Counted from the first letter of the stretch, positions 51,941 to 62,479 are shown. The stretch: 64,000 nt of DNA from Scolanthus callimorphus (GCA_033964015.1 CM066920.1:12615912-12679911); one strand, 5' to 3'. Notes: a model not told the origin generated them from the sequence alone. Translations and numbers: made by a program.

Positions 51941-54138
51941 TCACCTCCGCTGGTATCGCACCAGCCTCCGACAAGATGGAAGCTATCCGAAACATCATTG
52001 CACCGAAGAATGCAAAGGAGCTTCTATCACTCCTAGGTATGATTACCTACCTGAATCGCTTTTCAACTAGGCTCGCACAGCTCACAACGCCACTACGGGA
52101 ACTCACGAAGAAGAATGTTTGTTTCCGATGGGAATCCCAACACCAAGACGCACTTGATAGAATCAAGCAAGAGCTATGCTCAGCGAAGATACTCGCGTAC
52201 TATGACCCAAACCCTTCCACAGCAACAGTTCTACAGTGTGATGCAAGCAAAGAAGGCCTTGGTTGCTGGCTCAGGCAAATAGACTCAAACAACAACGAAC
52301 AGATTGTAGCAATGGCCTCACGATCTCTGACCGACGCGGAATCCAGATACTCAAATATCGAGCGAGAGTGTCTGGCAGTAATGTTTGGCCTCGAGAAGTT
52401 TGAGTACTACCTCTTAGGAAGACACACACTCGTCGAAACTGACCACTCTCCACTAGAACAAATCTTCAAGAAGAATATCGCAGAGGCCCCTGCGCGACTG
52501 CAGAGGCTACTACTCCGCTGTATGAAGTTTGACGTCGAAGTCAAGTACAGGCGAGGCGAGACGATCCCTGTAGCAGACACTCTATCGAGGATGTGCCCAT
52601 CTAGGGAGACATGTGATTCGGCAGCCGAGACCCCTACGAGTTGTGCTCCGGAATACAGCGTTCACTTCCTCACAGACAAGATCTGCCCGATTGATATAGA
52701 CGTGGTGAAACTCGAAGTGGCCCAAGACAGAACCATGAACCTCTTAAAGGAGGCCATCTACAACGGGTGGCCAAACTACAGGAAGCAGTGCCCAGAGGAA
52801 GTACAGGACTACTGGAATTTCCGGTGCGATTTGATCCTAGAAGACGGGCTCATACTCAAAGGCGACAGAATCGTCGTACCGGAAGCCCTGCGCGACCGGA
52901 TAGTAGACGTAATACATGCAGGACACCAAGGGGAGACGAAATGCCTTCTGTCAGCCAGGCAGGCAGTATTTTGGCCCGGTATGAGCGAGGATATCAGACA
53001 AGCAGTTAAAGGTTGTGAAGCATGCAACAAGCATCAATCAGCCCCGCCCAAACTGCCGCTGATGCAACCGGACCTGCCAACTAGACCCTGGGAGAAGCTA
53101 GGCTCAGACATTTTCGAGTTTAAAGGCTCCAAATACCTGATGATCGTGGACTACTACTCCAGATTCCCAGTTATAAGACTCCTGAGCGACAAGTCAGCCC
53201 CAACCATATGTAACCACTTCAAGAGCGTTCTCGCAGAGTACGGGCTACCTTCTGTAATCCAAGTAGACTTTGAGAGTCAATACATTAGCAAGGAGTTCAG
53301 TCAAAGGTGCAAAGATAGCGGTATTACTCTCATCCCCAGCTCACCATACCACCACCAAACAAACAGTGTTGCAGAGAAGTCCATCGGCATCTGTAAGGCC
53401 TTATGGCAGAAAGCAATAGAGAGCAATCGATGCCCTTACAATGCACTATGGATGCACAGAACCACTCCTCTCAGTGACCAACTACCGTCACCCCACGAAC
53501 TCCTCTTTGGGAGGAAGCCAAAAACGCTGCTTCCCGCCAGTAAGTCCTCTCTTCAGTCACGGCATCCTAACAGGGAGATTCATCTAGAATCCAACCAGCA
53601 GAGACAAGAGAAACAAGCGCAACCATACAACAGGAGAGCTGGTCGGGACAAGGACACCCTAGAGAAAGGCCAGCCGGTACATGTATGGAATTCCGTGAAG
53701 AGGATATGGCAGCCTGGCGAGGTGTTCAGTCACCCAAACCCCATCAGAGAGCCCAGGACCTACATCGTCGAGATGAATGGTAAACTCTTCCAGAGAACAA
53801 GGGAACATATGCGAGTGAAGGTCACCGACCGAAAACTAGCTCCTAAGGACAGCGCCACTCTGACTCCTATGTTCCACAGTGGTCAACAGGAACCTCCTGT
53901 GCCACCACCACAACACCATGATGACCATGTACCTGCGCCAACAGCTCTTCCCGTCGACCCCATGGACACTACAGACCCAAACCAGACAGTGAATACCAAC
54001 GAACGTGAGGACTCAACTGAAGAAAGGGATGAAAAGGAGGGCGAGGACGAGAAGGAGGCCAAGCCCTCGTTCCAGCTACGGAGCCACATGACGAGATGTG
54101 GAAGGGTGACCAAGGTCCCCTCCAAGTTCAACAACTGA
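51941..54138 (+). pseudogene. pol: RT connection, RNase H and integrase
   Basis: The long frame (720 codons from the ATG at 51,976) holds the RT thumb/connection (LLGMITYLNRF), RNase H (QCDASKEGLGCW; NIERECLAVMFG; ETDHSPLEQIF), then integrase. The integrase has an HHCC finger (H-x3-H at IHAGHQGE; C-x2-C at CEACNKH), DIFEF and VDFESQY as the first two catalytic Asp, and the third residue Glu at NSVAEKSIG. A GPY/F-like tail (IWQPGEVFSHPNP) follows. No chromodomain. The C-terminus is proline- and acidic-rich, and the stop is 136 bp before the 3' LTR. Confidence 0.92.
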
Positions 54139-54260
54139 TCACCTAGAGTACTGTGATCTGGACCGCAGCAGAGAGAACCACAAGAAACATTGATATTGAA
54201 AAAACATGTTGTTTTGTTATCGTTATACGGAATTTGTTATACTGCGTTGTATTGTTTTGT

Positions 54261-54273
54261 AAAGGAAGAGGGA
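54261..54273 (+). other. Polypurine tract of the LTR retrotransposon
   Basis: AAAGGAAGAGGGA directly abuts the 3' LTR, the usual plus-strand primer position. Confidence 0.85.
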
Positions 54274-54410
54274 TGTCATAGGCCATCCTATTGCCCATGT
54301 CAGTTGGCCGCGTGGGACTGGACCCTCTCGTGTAGCAAGATGGCGGCTTACAGTGTATGTTCATCAAGTGTTCAATAAGTAATAAAAATCCCAACATAAA
54401 TCCTATTACA
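54274..54410 (+). repeat. 3' LTR (137 bp)
   Basis: Identical to the 5' LTR; followed by the ATGAT target duplication. Confidence 0.95.
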
Positions 54411-54936
54411 ATGATACAATTAGCATTCTGTGTTTATTTTGCTCAAAGAGTTCGCTTCTCAAAAATATAAATTCACTAATGAAATAGAAGTACAATAAGA
54501 ACTCAGATTATTCAGTTAAAACGACACTTACAAAAGACACTTACAATTATAATAATTGTACTTCGTTCCAATCGAATGCTCAATTGAAATTTTATTTTGG
54601 GAGCCTAGAAAGCTTTCTGAAGATGTATTACTAATTATTAATAAGCGCGTCTTTTGAATTATTTGTAGCGGAGCTCCTGCGCGGGCCGAAGGCCCGCGCA
54701 AGCGGAGCACCATACCTAAGGGAAAAACGTATAGTATACTATCGAGTTGATTTTTGAACGTCACGGGCATTTTGGATCATTTTGATGACGTCATTGATGA
54801 CGTAAGGGCACGTGACTTTGGTGTAGGGCTCCTCTTATGGTCTTTGAAACTTTGTCCAAGTTTGGCTTCTATAGAAGCTTCCCTTCGGGAGATATGATTT
54901 TTTCTTTATTGTTCTGGTATTAAACCTATAGCGTAC

Positions 54937-54984
54937 GCCGTCCGTCCGTCCGTCCGTCCGTCGTCCGTCCGTCCGTCCGTCCGT
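54937..54984. repeat. CGTC microsatellite in copy B
   Basis: About eleven CGTC units with one CGTCGTC phase break, longer than in copy A. Confidence 0.97.
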
Positions 54985-55099
54985 GTACACATGGGAACCC
55001 TGTGGTATGCAAAGAAAAAATTATATCTCCTCAAGGGAACATGCTAAGACAACCATACTTGGGATATTTTGTCTATGCCACAAGGGGTGTGCTGTAACA

Positions 55100-56440
55100 C
55101 GGACACGTGATGTGACGTCATCGATGACGTCATCTATGCTTGAAAAATCAATATCTCGTGAAGGGAAGACTCTAAGACAACAAAACTTGGGTAGTGTAGT
55201 CTAGGCCACCAGATGAGCGAAATGAGATGGTCACGTGATATGACGTCATCGATGACGTCATCTACGCTTGAAAAATGAATATCTCATGAAAGGAAGACTC
55301 TAAACCAACCAAATTTGGGTAATGTAATCCAGGGGCCGGTTCCTAGAAGGTCAGTTAAGAGTTATCTGTAGATAAACGCTTATCCAACGGATAAATCCTG
55401 AACAAATCCTATACAACAGATAACTTTTATCCATGGATAACTTTATCCAACCTTTCAGGAACCGGCCCCAGGTCGCCAGATGAGCGAAATGAAGTGGTCA
55501 CGTGATGTGACGTCATCGATGACGTCATCTATGCTTGAAAAATCAATATCTCGTGAAGGGAAGACTCTAAAACAACCAAACTTTGGTAGTGTAGTCTAGG
55601 TCACTAGATGAGCGAAATGATGTGGTCACGTGATGTGACGTCATCGATGACGTCATCTATGCTTGAAAAATCAATATCTCGTGAAGGGAAGACTCTAAAA
55701 CAACCAAACTTGGGTAGTGTAGTCTAGGCCACAAGATGACCGAAATGAGGTGGTCACGTGATATGACGTCATCGATGACGTCATCTATGCTTGAAAAATC
55801 AATATCTCGTGAAGGGAAGACTCTAAGACAACAAAACTTGGGTAGTGTAGTCTAGGCCACCAGATGAGCGAAATGAGATGGTCACGTGATATGACGTCAT
55901 CGATGACGTCATCTACGCTTGAAAAATGAATATCTCATGAAAGGAAGACTCTAAACCAACCAAATTTGGGTAATGTAATCCAGGTCGCCAGATGAGCGAA
56001 ATGAAGTGGTCACGTGATGTGACGTCATCTATGACGTCATCTATGCTTGAAAAATCAATATCTCGTGAAGGGAAGACTCTAGAACAACCAAACTTTGGTA
56101 GTGTAGTCTAGGTCACTAGATGAGCGAAATGATGTGGTCACGTGATGTGACGTCATCGATTACGTCATCTATGCTTGAAAAATCAATATCTCGTGAAGGG
56201 AAGACTCTAAAACAACCAAACTTGGTAGTGTAGTCTAGGTCACTAGATGAGCGAAATGAAGTGGTCACGTGATGTGACGTCATCGGTGACGTCATCTATG
56301 CTGGAAAAATCAATATCTCGTGAAGGGAAGACTCTAAAACAACCAAACTTTGGTAGTGTAGTCTAGGTAACTAGATGAGCGAAATGAAGTGGTCACGTGA
56401 TATGACGTCATCGATGACGTCATCTATGCTTGAAAAATTA
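55100..56440. repeat. 128-bp tandem array in copy B (about 10 monomers)
   Basis: Same monomer as copy A with CACGTG and the double-CRE palindrome. A higher-order unit is visible: the order of variants at about 55,135-55,345 (GAAATGAGATGG, CATCTACGCTTG, CCAAATTTGGGTAATGTAATCCAGG) recurs at about 55,795-56,000. Confidence 0.95.
55333..55468. mobile_element. 136-bp Harbinger-like MITE inside the tandem array
   Basis: Termini GGGCCGGTTCCTAGAAGG and CCTTTCAGGAACCGGCCC are inverted. A 3-bp CAG duplication (55,330-55,332 and 55,469-55,471) flanks it. The matching monomer at 55,975-55,990 reads AATCCAGGTCGCC, giving the empty site. The 3-bp target and GGGCC terminus fit PIF/Harbinger-type elements (inference). 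Confidence 0.85.
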
Positions 56441-56554
56441 ATATCTCGTGAAGGGAAGACTCTAAAGCAACCATGTACACATGGGAATCCCTTTCATTCA
56501 CAGAAAATTTTATAACCAGGAGCTCCGCTTTTAGCCAGTGGCTAAATCTATATA

Positions 56555-56941
56555 TTACGCGATAATTTACTTTCATTATACCTTCGAAGGTGTAGGATGA
56601 CTAGCAAAAATGGACCGACGGAAAACAGAATAGAATTTGCAAAATACTTCTTTCTTTAGATATTTGTTCTACAGAATATTCCAGCGGAGTTTCAGTAGTT
56701 CGGTTCTCATGCAATCATCTCACAAAATACCCCGTCAGTATTTGATTTCCTTCTTGACAAAGGAAAAGCATGAAAAGTAAAACGGACAGCTTAATGCTGT
56801 ACGCAGTACTGTCGTTCACGTTTAAGAATAAAGTTCTTGCGCCCTCCAATTTGAGATTTGAAGTGCACTATAAATTAAAAATCGCGCTGTTCCCAACACG
56901 CGCGTAAATCGAATTGAATTTTGATTAGCACCTGACTGACA
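56555..56941. other. No gene recognised
   Basis: AT-rich interval between the Helentron-like element and the inner edge of the right 79-bp inverted repeat. No ORF or RNA gene is supported. Confidence 0.4.
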
Positions 56942-57041
56942 ACAAATGACTCACAAGGCTTGGCGCCGACAGCTTGAGGCTGTAGTCTTTTGGGTGACAA
57001 ACTTTATTGAAACCACTATATACATTTTCTTTTTTTTTCAG

Positions 57042-57115
57042 ACAATCAACCATCGTTGTACCATCAGTCATCCCTGCCATTCAAAAGAGAATGTGCCTCA
57101 TTTCCAAAGGCTACT
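57042..57115 (+). CDS. Candidate internal exon, protein unidentified
   Basis: A strong polypyrimidine tract and acceptor (CTTTTTTTTTCAG) and a consensus donor (CT|GTAAGT) enclose 74 nt. In phase 0, as required after the candidate first exon at 42.56 kb, it is open and reads TINHRCTISHPC... The other two frames are also open, so the sequence does not choose a frame. The acceptor tract begins about 1 bp after the right 79-bp inverted repeat, so a transposon edge sits at the branch-point region. Confidence 0.3.
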
Positions 57116-57441
57116 GTAAGTCTAGTCATCTTTCAGTTGTGCGAGATTGGCAATCAGATTCATTTGGGCCACATCAAACTAAAAGGGTTCTGGATACTGA
57201 TTTACATACAGCTAATTGAAGTAGGAAATTTGTATGTTGCTGCCGAATTCATAGTATCACAATGATCCAACAAGATTCCAATTGTTTGCAGGATTGGGTG
57301 AATCTGTGTTGTCAATCAAAATATAAATCACAATGAAAACCAGATTTTGCACTAAACTTCCAGAGGATTATTCTAGTCATAATTCATGCATGCCATTTGT
57401 GTATGGTCAAGTATTCAAAACAAGTTCCAAAGGTCTTGAAT

Positions 57442-57633
57442 TGTGTGGTTCCAAAAAATATCCATACCCCCCAGACGGAAGGGTGTTGAAAAGTGCCCCC
57501 CCCCCCCCTCTGGAATTTCCGAAGAAAAATACAATATTTGTATGGAAAAGATCAAGGTAAATTGACCCCCCCACCCCTCCCGAATTTCCAATCCCTTCCG
57601 TAAAGGGGGTATAGATAATTTCTGGAAACACAC
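57442..57633. repeat. Inverted repeat with C-rich runs
   Basis: TGTGGTTCCAAAAAATATCC and CATACCCCCCAGACGGAAGGG are mirrored by CCCTTCCGTAAAGGGGGTAT and AATTTCTGGAAACACA. Inside are two poly-C/AC runs and a small TGGAATTTCC/GAATTTCC pair. Likely a foldback MITE. Confidence 0.7.
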
Positions 57634-58329
57634 ATTCTCATGTGCATTATTTTGACTGATGGCGCAGAATCACCAAAACGAAATCAAAATCTTGACTTTG
57701 GATCATCGTGATACTACGAATTTGGCAGTAATAGAATTTTACAAAGACCTGTTTCAAAGCGGTTTTCCCTGAAACCATGTTTCATAGCGCGGTGTTATTG
57801 AAGGAAATACAGTTTTCAATACGGCAGTTTCATCATAATGACAACTACCTTATAAACATGAACAATCTTGTCTTTTTCTTGATTTTGAGAGCCACATAAT
57901 ATTTTCTTGACATGTAAGTAATTTTTTTGGGACTCACTTTAATTTCTCATTTTTACAAAATTTCATCTCATCTAAACAAAAGGCAGATGCAAGGTAACAG
58001 TATTTTCTTCTTTTCCTTCCAATGCCTTAATGTTGTACGTTCTTCAGTATTTAAATGAGTAACAAAGCAGCTAAGAACCTGTGTGTGCCTTAACATCACA
58101 TTTTAGCATCAGATAATTATTTGTTAACACTCTATTTTCATGATTTTTTAGATGAAGAAAATCTAGTAAGGTAATAACATCTGTTTAACAAAACTTTTAT
58201 TGGATTGAAGATGTGAAGTTTTGCTTTTCACTTGCACCACAGGCTCTGAAACATGGTTCATAGAGAGCAAACTTTTTTGAGATACACTAGTCTAGTAGGT
58301 ACATTTCTAGTATGTGTTCAAGGGGTGAG

Positions 58330-58700
58330 CTACCCAAATCAAGTTAAAGGGAGCCTGTCACACAACTGCTCTGTACATGTACATCTCAAATCAGAAAAGT
58401 ATAGTCCCGTAACGATGGCCGGCAAAGGCTAAAAACTTTGAAAACAAATCATTTATAGTCTTGCTTTCTCTATCCATTAGACCATTCTTTTTAGCTTTAC
58501 ATACTCTTAAAATAGTTATCTGATAAGATGGTCTAATAAGGTTTGCTGATGAATCTGTCAGTGATTGCTCCTGGAGCATCTCTATCCATCAGACCATTAT
58601 TTTTAGCTTTACATACTCTTAAAATAGTTATATCTGATAAAGATGGTCAAATTAGTTTTGCTGATGAATCTGTCAGTGATTGCTCCTGGAGCATGTGCGT
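58330..58700. repeat. Local tandem duplication of about 115-130 bp
   Basis: TCTCTATCCATTAGACCATTC... (58,468) and TCTCTATCCATCAGACCATTA... (58,580) begin two copies that share TTTTAGCTTTACATACTCTT, AAAATAGTTAT, GATAAGATGGTC and TGCTGATGAATCTGTCAGTG. The translations in both frames are the same fragment repeated (ITDRFISK/SLTDSSA). Non-coding. Confidence 0.85.
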
Positions 58701-58806
58701 ATCGTGACAGGCTTCCTTGGGGTGCCCACAACTTATTCTCAGGAAAAATGTGATCCCTAACAAAATTTGGTCCAGTTTTCCTGAGAATTGGTAAGTACAT
58801 GTCACC

Positions 58807-59655
58807 TTAAGAAGGCTGCCTACAGTTTTTCTTGCTCTTGACCTCTCGACTTTGAACGACTGCAATTCTGAAATTTCTACTTAACCTATGGATTTGAAAT
58901 TTTGACCATTTGCTGTGGAAAGATCAAAGTTCAAGATCATGCATAATTTATTGTCATCAGAGTGTCTATAGCAATGAAACAGGGGGGTCACTCTTTTTGA
59001 TTAGCAAAAGTTCCATGTGAAATTTGATCTAAACTTTTAAAATGACACACCTACAGCTAATCCTTATGCAATTGTGTATATGTATACTCAGTTTAAAATC
59101 AAACCGATTTCAAGATATTCCAGGAATTTGTTTTTTTCAAATTCAATTTTTTTTCACTTGCTCTCTAATTATTCATTATGGAAAATCAGTAAGCACTTCC
59201 TGGCATCAAATTTGATTGAGAAGTAGTTGAATACCTTTAGATAAATTTTCTATCAAGAGATTTCGCTTGCCTGTTTCAAAACCATTAAATTCATATAATT
59301 AAAAAGCAAGTGAAAATTTGTGAATATTTTGAAAAGCAAAAACAGGTGCCTGGAATATATATCTTGAAATCGGTTTGATGGATTTTCTCTAAACTTTGTA
59401 TAGACAATAATTACCTAAGGATTAGCAGTAGGTGTGTCATTTTAAAAGTTTAGATCAAATTTTGCATCAAACTTTTGCTGATCAAAAACAGTGACCACCC
59501 TGTTTCGTTGCAATAGAAACACTGATAACAATAAATTGTGCATCATGTTAAACTTTTGACCTTTCTACAGCAATGATCAAAATTTTAAATCTATATTTCA
59601 TAATTGTGGTCGTTCAAAGTGGAGAGGTCAAGTGCTACTACAAAAACTTAAGGTC
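58807..59655. mobile_element. Foldback element with about 380-bp arms
   Basis: The left arm (CTACAGTTTTTCTTGCTCTT, GACCTCTCGACTTTGAACGA, ... AAACTTTTAAAATGACACACC, AAACCGATTTCAAGATATTCC) is mirrored by GGAATATATATCTTGAAATCGG ... GGTGTGTCATTTTAAAAGTTT ... TCGTTCAAAGTGGAGAGGTC. The words CCTTAAG at 58,804 and CTTAAGG at 59,647 suggest TTAA targets, but the termini are not matched exactly. No ORF. Confidence 0.75.
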
Positions 59656-59800
59656 CAACAAATTAATGTAATGCATTAACCAGGTTTAATTATTCTATAT
59701 TGTCAGGCCTGTCTAAGTATTATCATTTTGAAATAAAACAATGCATGGTAAAGTGTGATAATTCTTTATTCCAACTCTTTAATCTCTGTAAGTACATTTT

Positions 59801-60012
59801 TTGGACATCAAGGCCCTTCAGACCCCAGCTGTGGTGCTCCTGTCAGCACCAGTGGTATGCCAGGTCACTACATTCAGTACTGAAGACTCCTGCACAAACC
59901 CCAAACTACTCAGGCAGTACCTCCTGAGCTCTCAAGGCTATCACTGCAGGTCCCCAGGACATTGCCATTCACACCTATCAGTGTCTTACATGATTGAATG
60001 TTCACATGATGA
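59801..60012 (+). repeat. Diverged inverted-pair repeat, plus-strand copy
   Basis: ATCAAGGCCCTTCAGACCCC, GCTCCTGTCAGCACCAGTGG, GACTCCTGCACAAACCCC and GTGTCTTACATGATTGA match, with many differences, the minus strand of 62,187-62,400. The frame is open for about 60 codons but ends without a recognised domain. It may be one fragment of a processed or duplicated coding sequence. Confidence 0.55.
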
Positions 60013-62186
60013 TAGATACAAATACATGCAGTACATATATCATAAACTGATAACACTTCTGGTTATTAAGGGAACATGCCAAGGAATAACAAGTCACTTT
60101 CATATCCTTCCACCCCCTGTGGGATTATTCAACTTTTGAAACAGACATCCTAACTTCCCCCACAATTAGGGCTCGAAGGTCCATGACTCTGCTTTTGCAA
60201 ATAAATGATATGCCAATCTGCACATCTGTTGGAATTTTATTATTTTACTCTCTTAACTTTATATTGCTCTTGCTTTTTTGTGTGCCATAAGTTATTTGTA
60301 ATGGATTACCATATTATGCAATTCCAGAAGAAAATCCTGCTCATTTATACCAATTCCAGTCTAAGAGTTTACTGGTATAAGACCTTACTGTGCGAGTACC
60401 TCAACCTGCCTATCTTAGAAGAGGTTAGCCAATCAGAAAGTGAGTACAGTACAAAGAATCTTAACTTTCTTGAGATCTCAGACATCGAAAGATTCCCTTC
60501 TCTCTAAAATTTGTGAAAATTATGAGCAGAAATCACCTCAAAATACTCAATTACTAACAACCAAAATGTATTGCAGGTATTAAATTTCCTTAAAATGGTT
60601 TGCATCTCTTAATTACAAACTTTTTGCCCAGTTGACATAATATTGTTCGCACAGTAACTAATAATATCCAAGTACTGCATCAATATTGTTTTGGCTCAAC
60701 AGAAACTATGAGTTCAATAAAAACAAAGTATATTAATTATTGCTGACAAGAATGGTAAACAACATTTTCTATTACGATTTTACAAAAAAACTTAGTATGA
60801 GTAAATAATTTTGACTTTTATGTTTTGAGTGCAGGAAATAATCTGGAAAGGTTTTTGCTGAACTCATGTAACTAGGTTGGTCAATATTTATGAGTAAAGA
60901 AAAGCTTTCTTGCATATTATTGATATTATTAGGATCCTTGTCAATTGAATTAACATTAATCTAGATGTTTTTAAAAGTTTACAGTACTATATTGTATAGA
61001 TCAATTCCAAAAGAATATCTTGAACATTTTAATTGCAGATTCGTTACATTTGAAATCAGTGATCTGAGTCAGCATACAATAGTACTGGTATGCCAATGAA
61101 AAATAAATATATAATTTTCAATAATTATAATGGAAAGTTAATCACATATTCTTTTCTTTATTTCAATATTTTTTAGGTGTAAGTTTGCACCTTCAGTTGT
61201 ACATTTTAGCTGTCATTTAGAGAGCTCACTAATATTGAGAGTAAAATAAATTATTATTTTTAAGTTATTTGTATTGTGTCCTCAAATTGTGATACCATTT
61301 CAGTATTGTCTCCCACATCAGGTCCAATCTGCCGCATGTTAATCCAGCTGAGCTGATGTGACTTGCTCTCAAATGAGCCAATTTTCAGAATGATTTTCAT
61401 TGTATTGGCAAACATAATTGCAAACAGATTCTAATAAAAATTATTATTGAAATTGAGTGTATAAACTTTAATAAACTTTTCTATCTGCTCAAGAATAATT
61501 TATTATGTAAACTGGTTTTGATTTGTACAATGATTAACTTTAGCTAGTTTTCCCTTGTTGGGCCAGGAGTGTTTCATTTTGACAAAGAATCCTTGCAATT
61601 TCTGTCTTTGAGGTGAGGTCAGCTGGTAGAAACTGTAGTTTTATAAATAGTAAGATAATCTTGTAGGTAACAAAGTACACCCTATGCCATTTTGAATGTT
61701 GTCCATTTTGCATCTGTGCAAACCAATTTTAAAAATGATTTATGGCCTTGCCAGGTCAATTACATTGTTATGATAATCCTTCAGCAAATTAATTCATGTT
61801 AGCAAAAGACCTTATTGATTCTTTTCTAGATTAATGTTTTATTTCTTTAAAAAAAATTCAGTTTCACTTTCATTTCCTGAGTTTATACTGTTAGATTTTA
61901 TCATCTACAGAGTGTGCCACTAAATAAGAATTTCTATTTTGCACCAAATTTGTATATCACAGCACCTGCTCTAAATCGCACCCAAATTTTAGTAAGCAGA
62001 GCTTCACATCCGAACCCGCCAAGGACTTAGATCATATTAGGATGCCTTAGATGTTTCAAAAGTATTTTGAATAATTTTAATTGCCCACCGTCCACGAATA
62101 TGTAGTTTGATTTGCTATTGCAAGGCATGCTACCTTAATCAGAACGTATGATCAGCTGAATGTACTACATGTATTTGTACCTACCA
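60013..62186. other. No gene recognised
   Basis: AT-rich sequence. A 100-codon plus frame at 60,205-60,507 (MICQSAHLLEF...) has no recognised domain and low-complexity composition in its first half. At 61,320-61,560 there are words resembling the tRNA-unit spacer at 13.99-14.26 kb (CTCAAATGAGCCAAT, ATTGAGTGTATAAA, GTGAGGTCAGCTGGT), a diverged copy of that repeat. Confidence 0.4.
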
Positions 62187-62400
62187 TCATGACAACATCA
62201 ATCATGTAAGACACCTGATCAGTGTGAATGCCAATGCCCTGGTGCCCTAGAGTTGTAGCATTGAGAGCTGAAGAGATGCAGTCTGATGAGTAGTTGGAAC
62301 CTGTGCAGGGGCCTCAGTACCAAGTGCAGTGAACTGACACACCTACCAGTGTTGACATCTGGAGCACCATTTTCAGCTGGGGTCTTCTGGGCCTTGGTTG
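62187..62400 (-). repeat. Diverged inverted-pair repeat, minus-strand copy
   Basis: Read on the minus strand: ACCAAGGCCCAGAAGACCCC ... a possible acceptor CCCCTGCACAG at about 62,310 ... and a frame encoding NATTLGHQGIGIHTDQVSYM, then a donor-like ATG|GTAGGT at about 62,186. The frame has protein-like composition and may be a real small exon or a fossil of one. The product is not recognised. Confidence 0.5.
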
Positions 62401-62479
62401 TTTCATTACAAACAATATTATTTACATTCATGTTCCCTGTGCAACATAAAGAAAATATCATTAATTGTCCTGCCATCCA

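Larger units (their letters stand above)
48824..54410 (+). mobile_element. Mag-like Ty3/gypsy LTR retrotransposon, 5.6 kb including a nested MITE
   Basis: Identical 137-bp LTRs (48,824-48,960 and 54,274-54,410; TGTCATAGG...CCTATTACA) are flanked by the 5-bp duplication ATGAT (48,819-48,823 and 54,411-54,415). After the 5' LTR, TGGTGTAAGAAGCGGGAT resembles the complement of a tRNA-Leu 3' end with about three mismatches. Before the 3' LTR, AAAGGAAGAGGGA (54,261-54,273) is a polypurine tract. Order: gag with two zinc knuckles, protease, reverse transcriptase, RNase H, integrase. Very short LTRs and the motif pattern suggest the Mag/SURL branch (inference). The coding region is broken three times: a frameshift near 49,380, the 667-bp MITE and a frameshift near 51,925. 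So this copy is not autonomous. Confidence 0.93.
54666..56554. mobile_element. Helentron/HINE-like tandem-repeat element, copy B
   Basis: Same ends as copy A: TAGCGGAGCTCC plus the GCGCGGGCC hairpin at the left; CCAGGAGCTCCGC, TTTAGCCAGTGGCTAAA and CTATATAT at the right. It has no TTAA foldback (empty site 54,920-54,923) but carries its own 136-bp MITE. The flanks (AATTATTTG / TACGCGAT) differ from those of copy A, so the two are separate insertions and not a duplication of a larger segment. Confidence 0.75.
48513..57020. mobile_element. 8.5-kb region bounded by 79-bp inverted repeats
   Basis: TATAGTGGTTTCAATAAAG, TTTGTCACCC, AAAGACTA and AAGCTGTCGGCGCCAAGC at 48,513-48,591 are mirrored at 56,942-57,020 with about ten differences. 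A TA target duplication is possible. Between them lie the LTR retrotransposon, remnants of a TTAA foldback and the second Helentron-like element, so the original element must have been much shorter. It could also be two separate solo MITE ends in opposite orientation. Confidence 0.6.

Noticed and set aside
60205..60507. 100-codon ORF
   Set aside because: Low-complexity start, no recognised domain, no neighbouring exon signals; likely chance.
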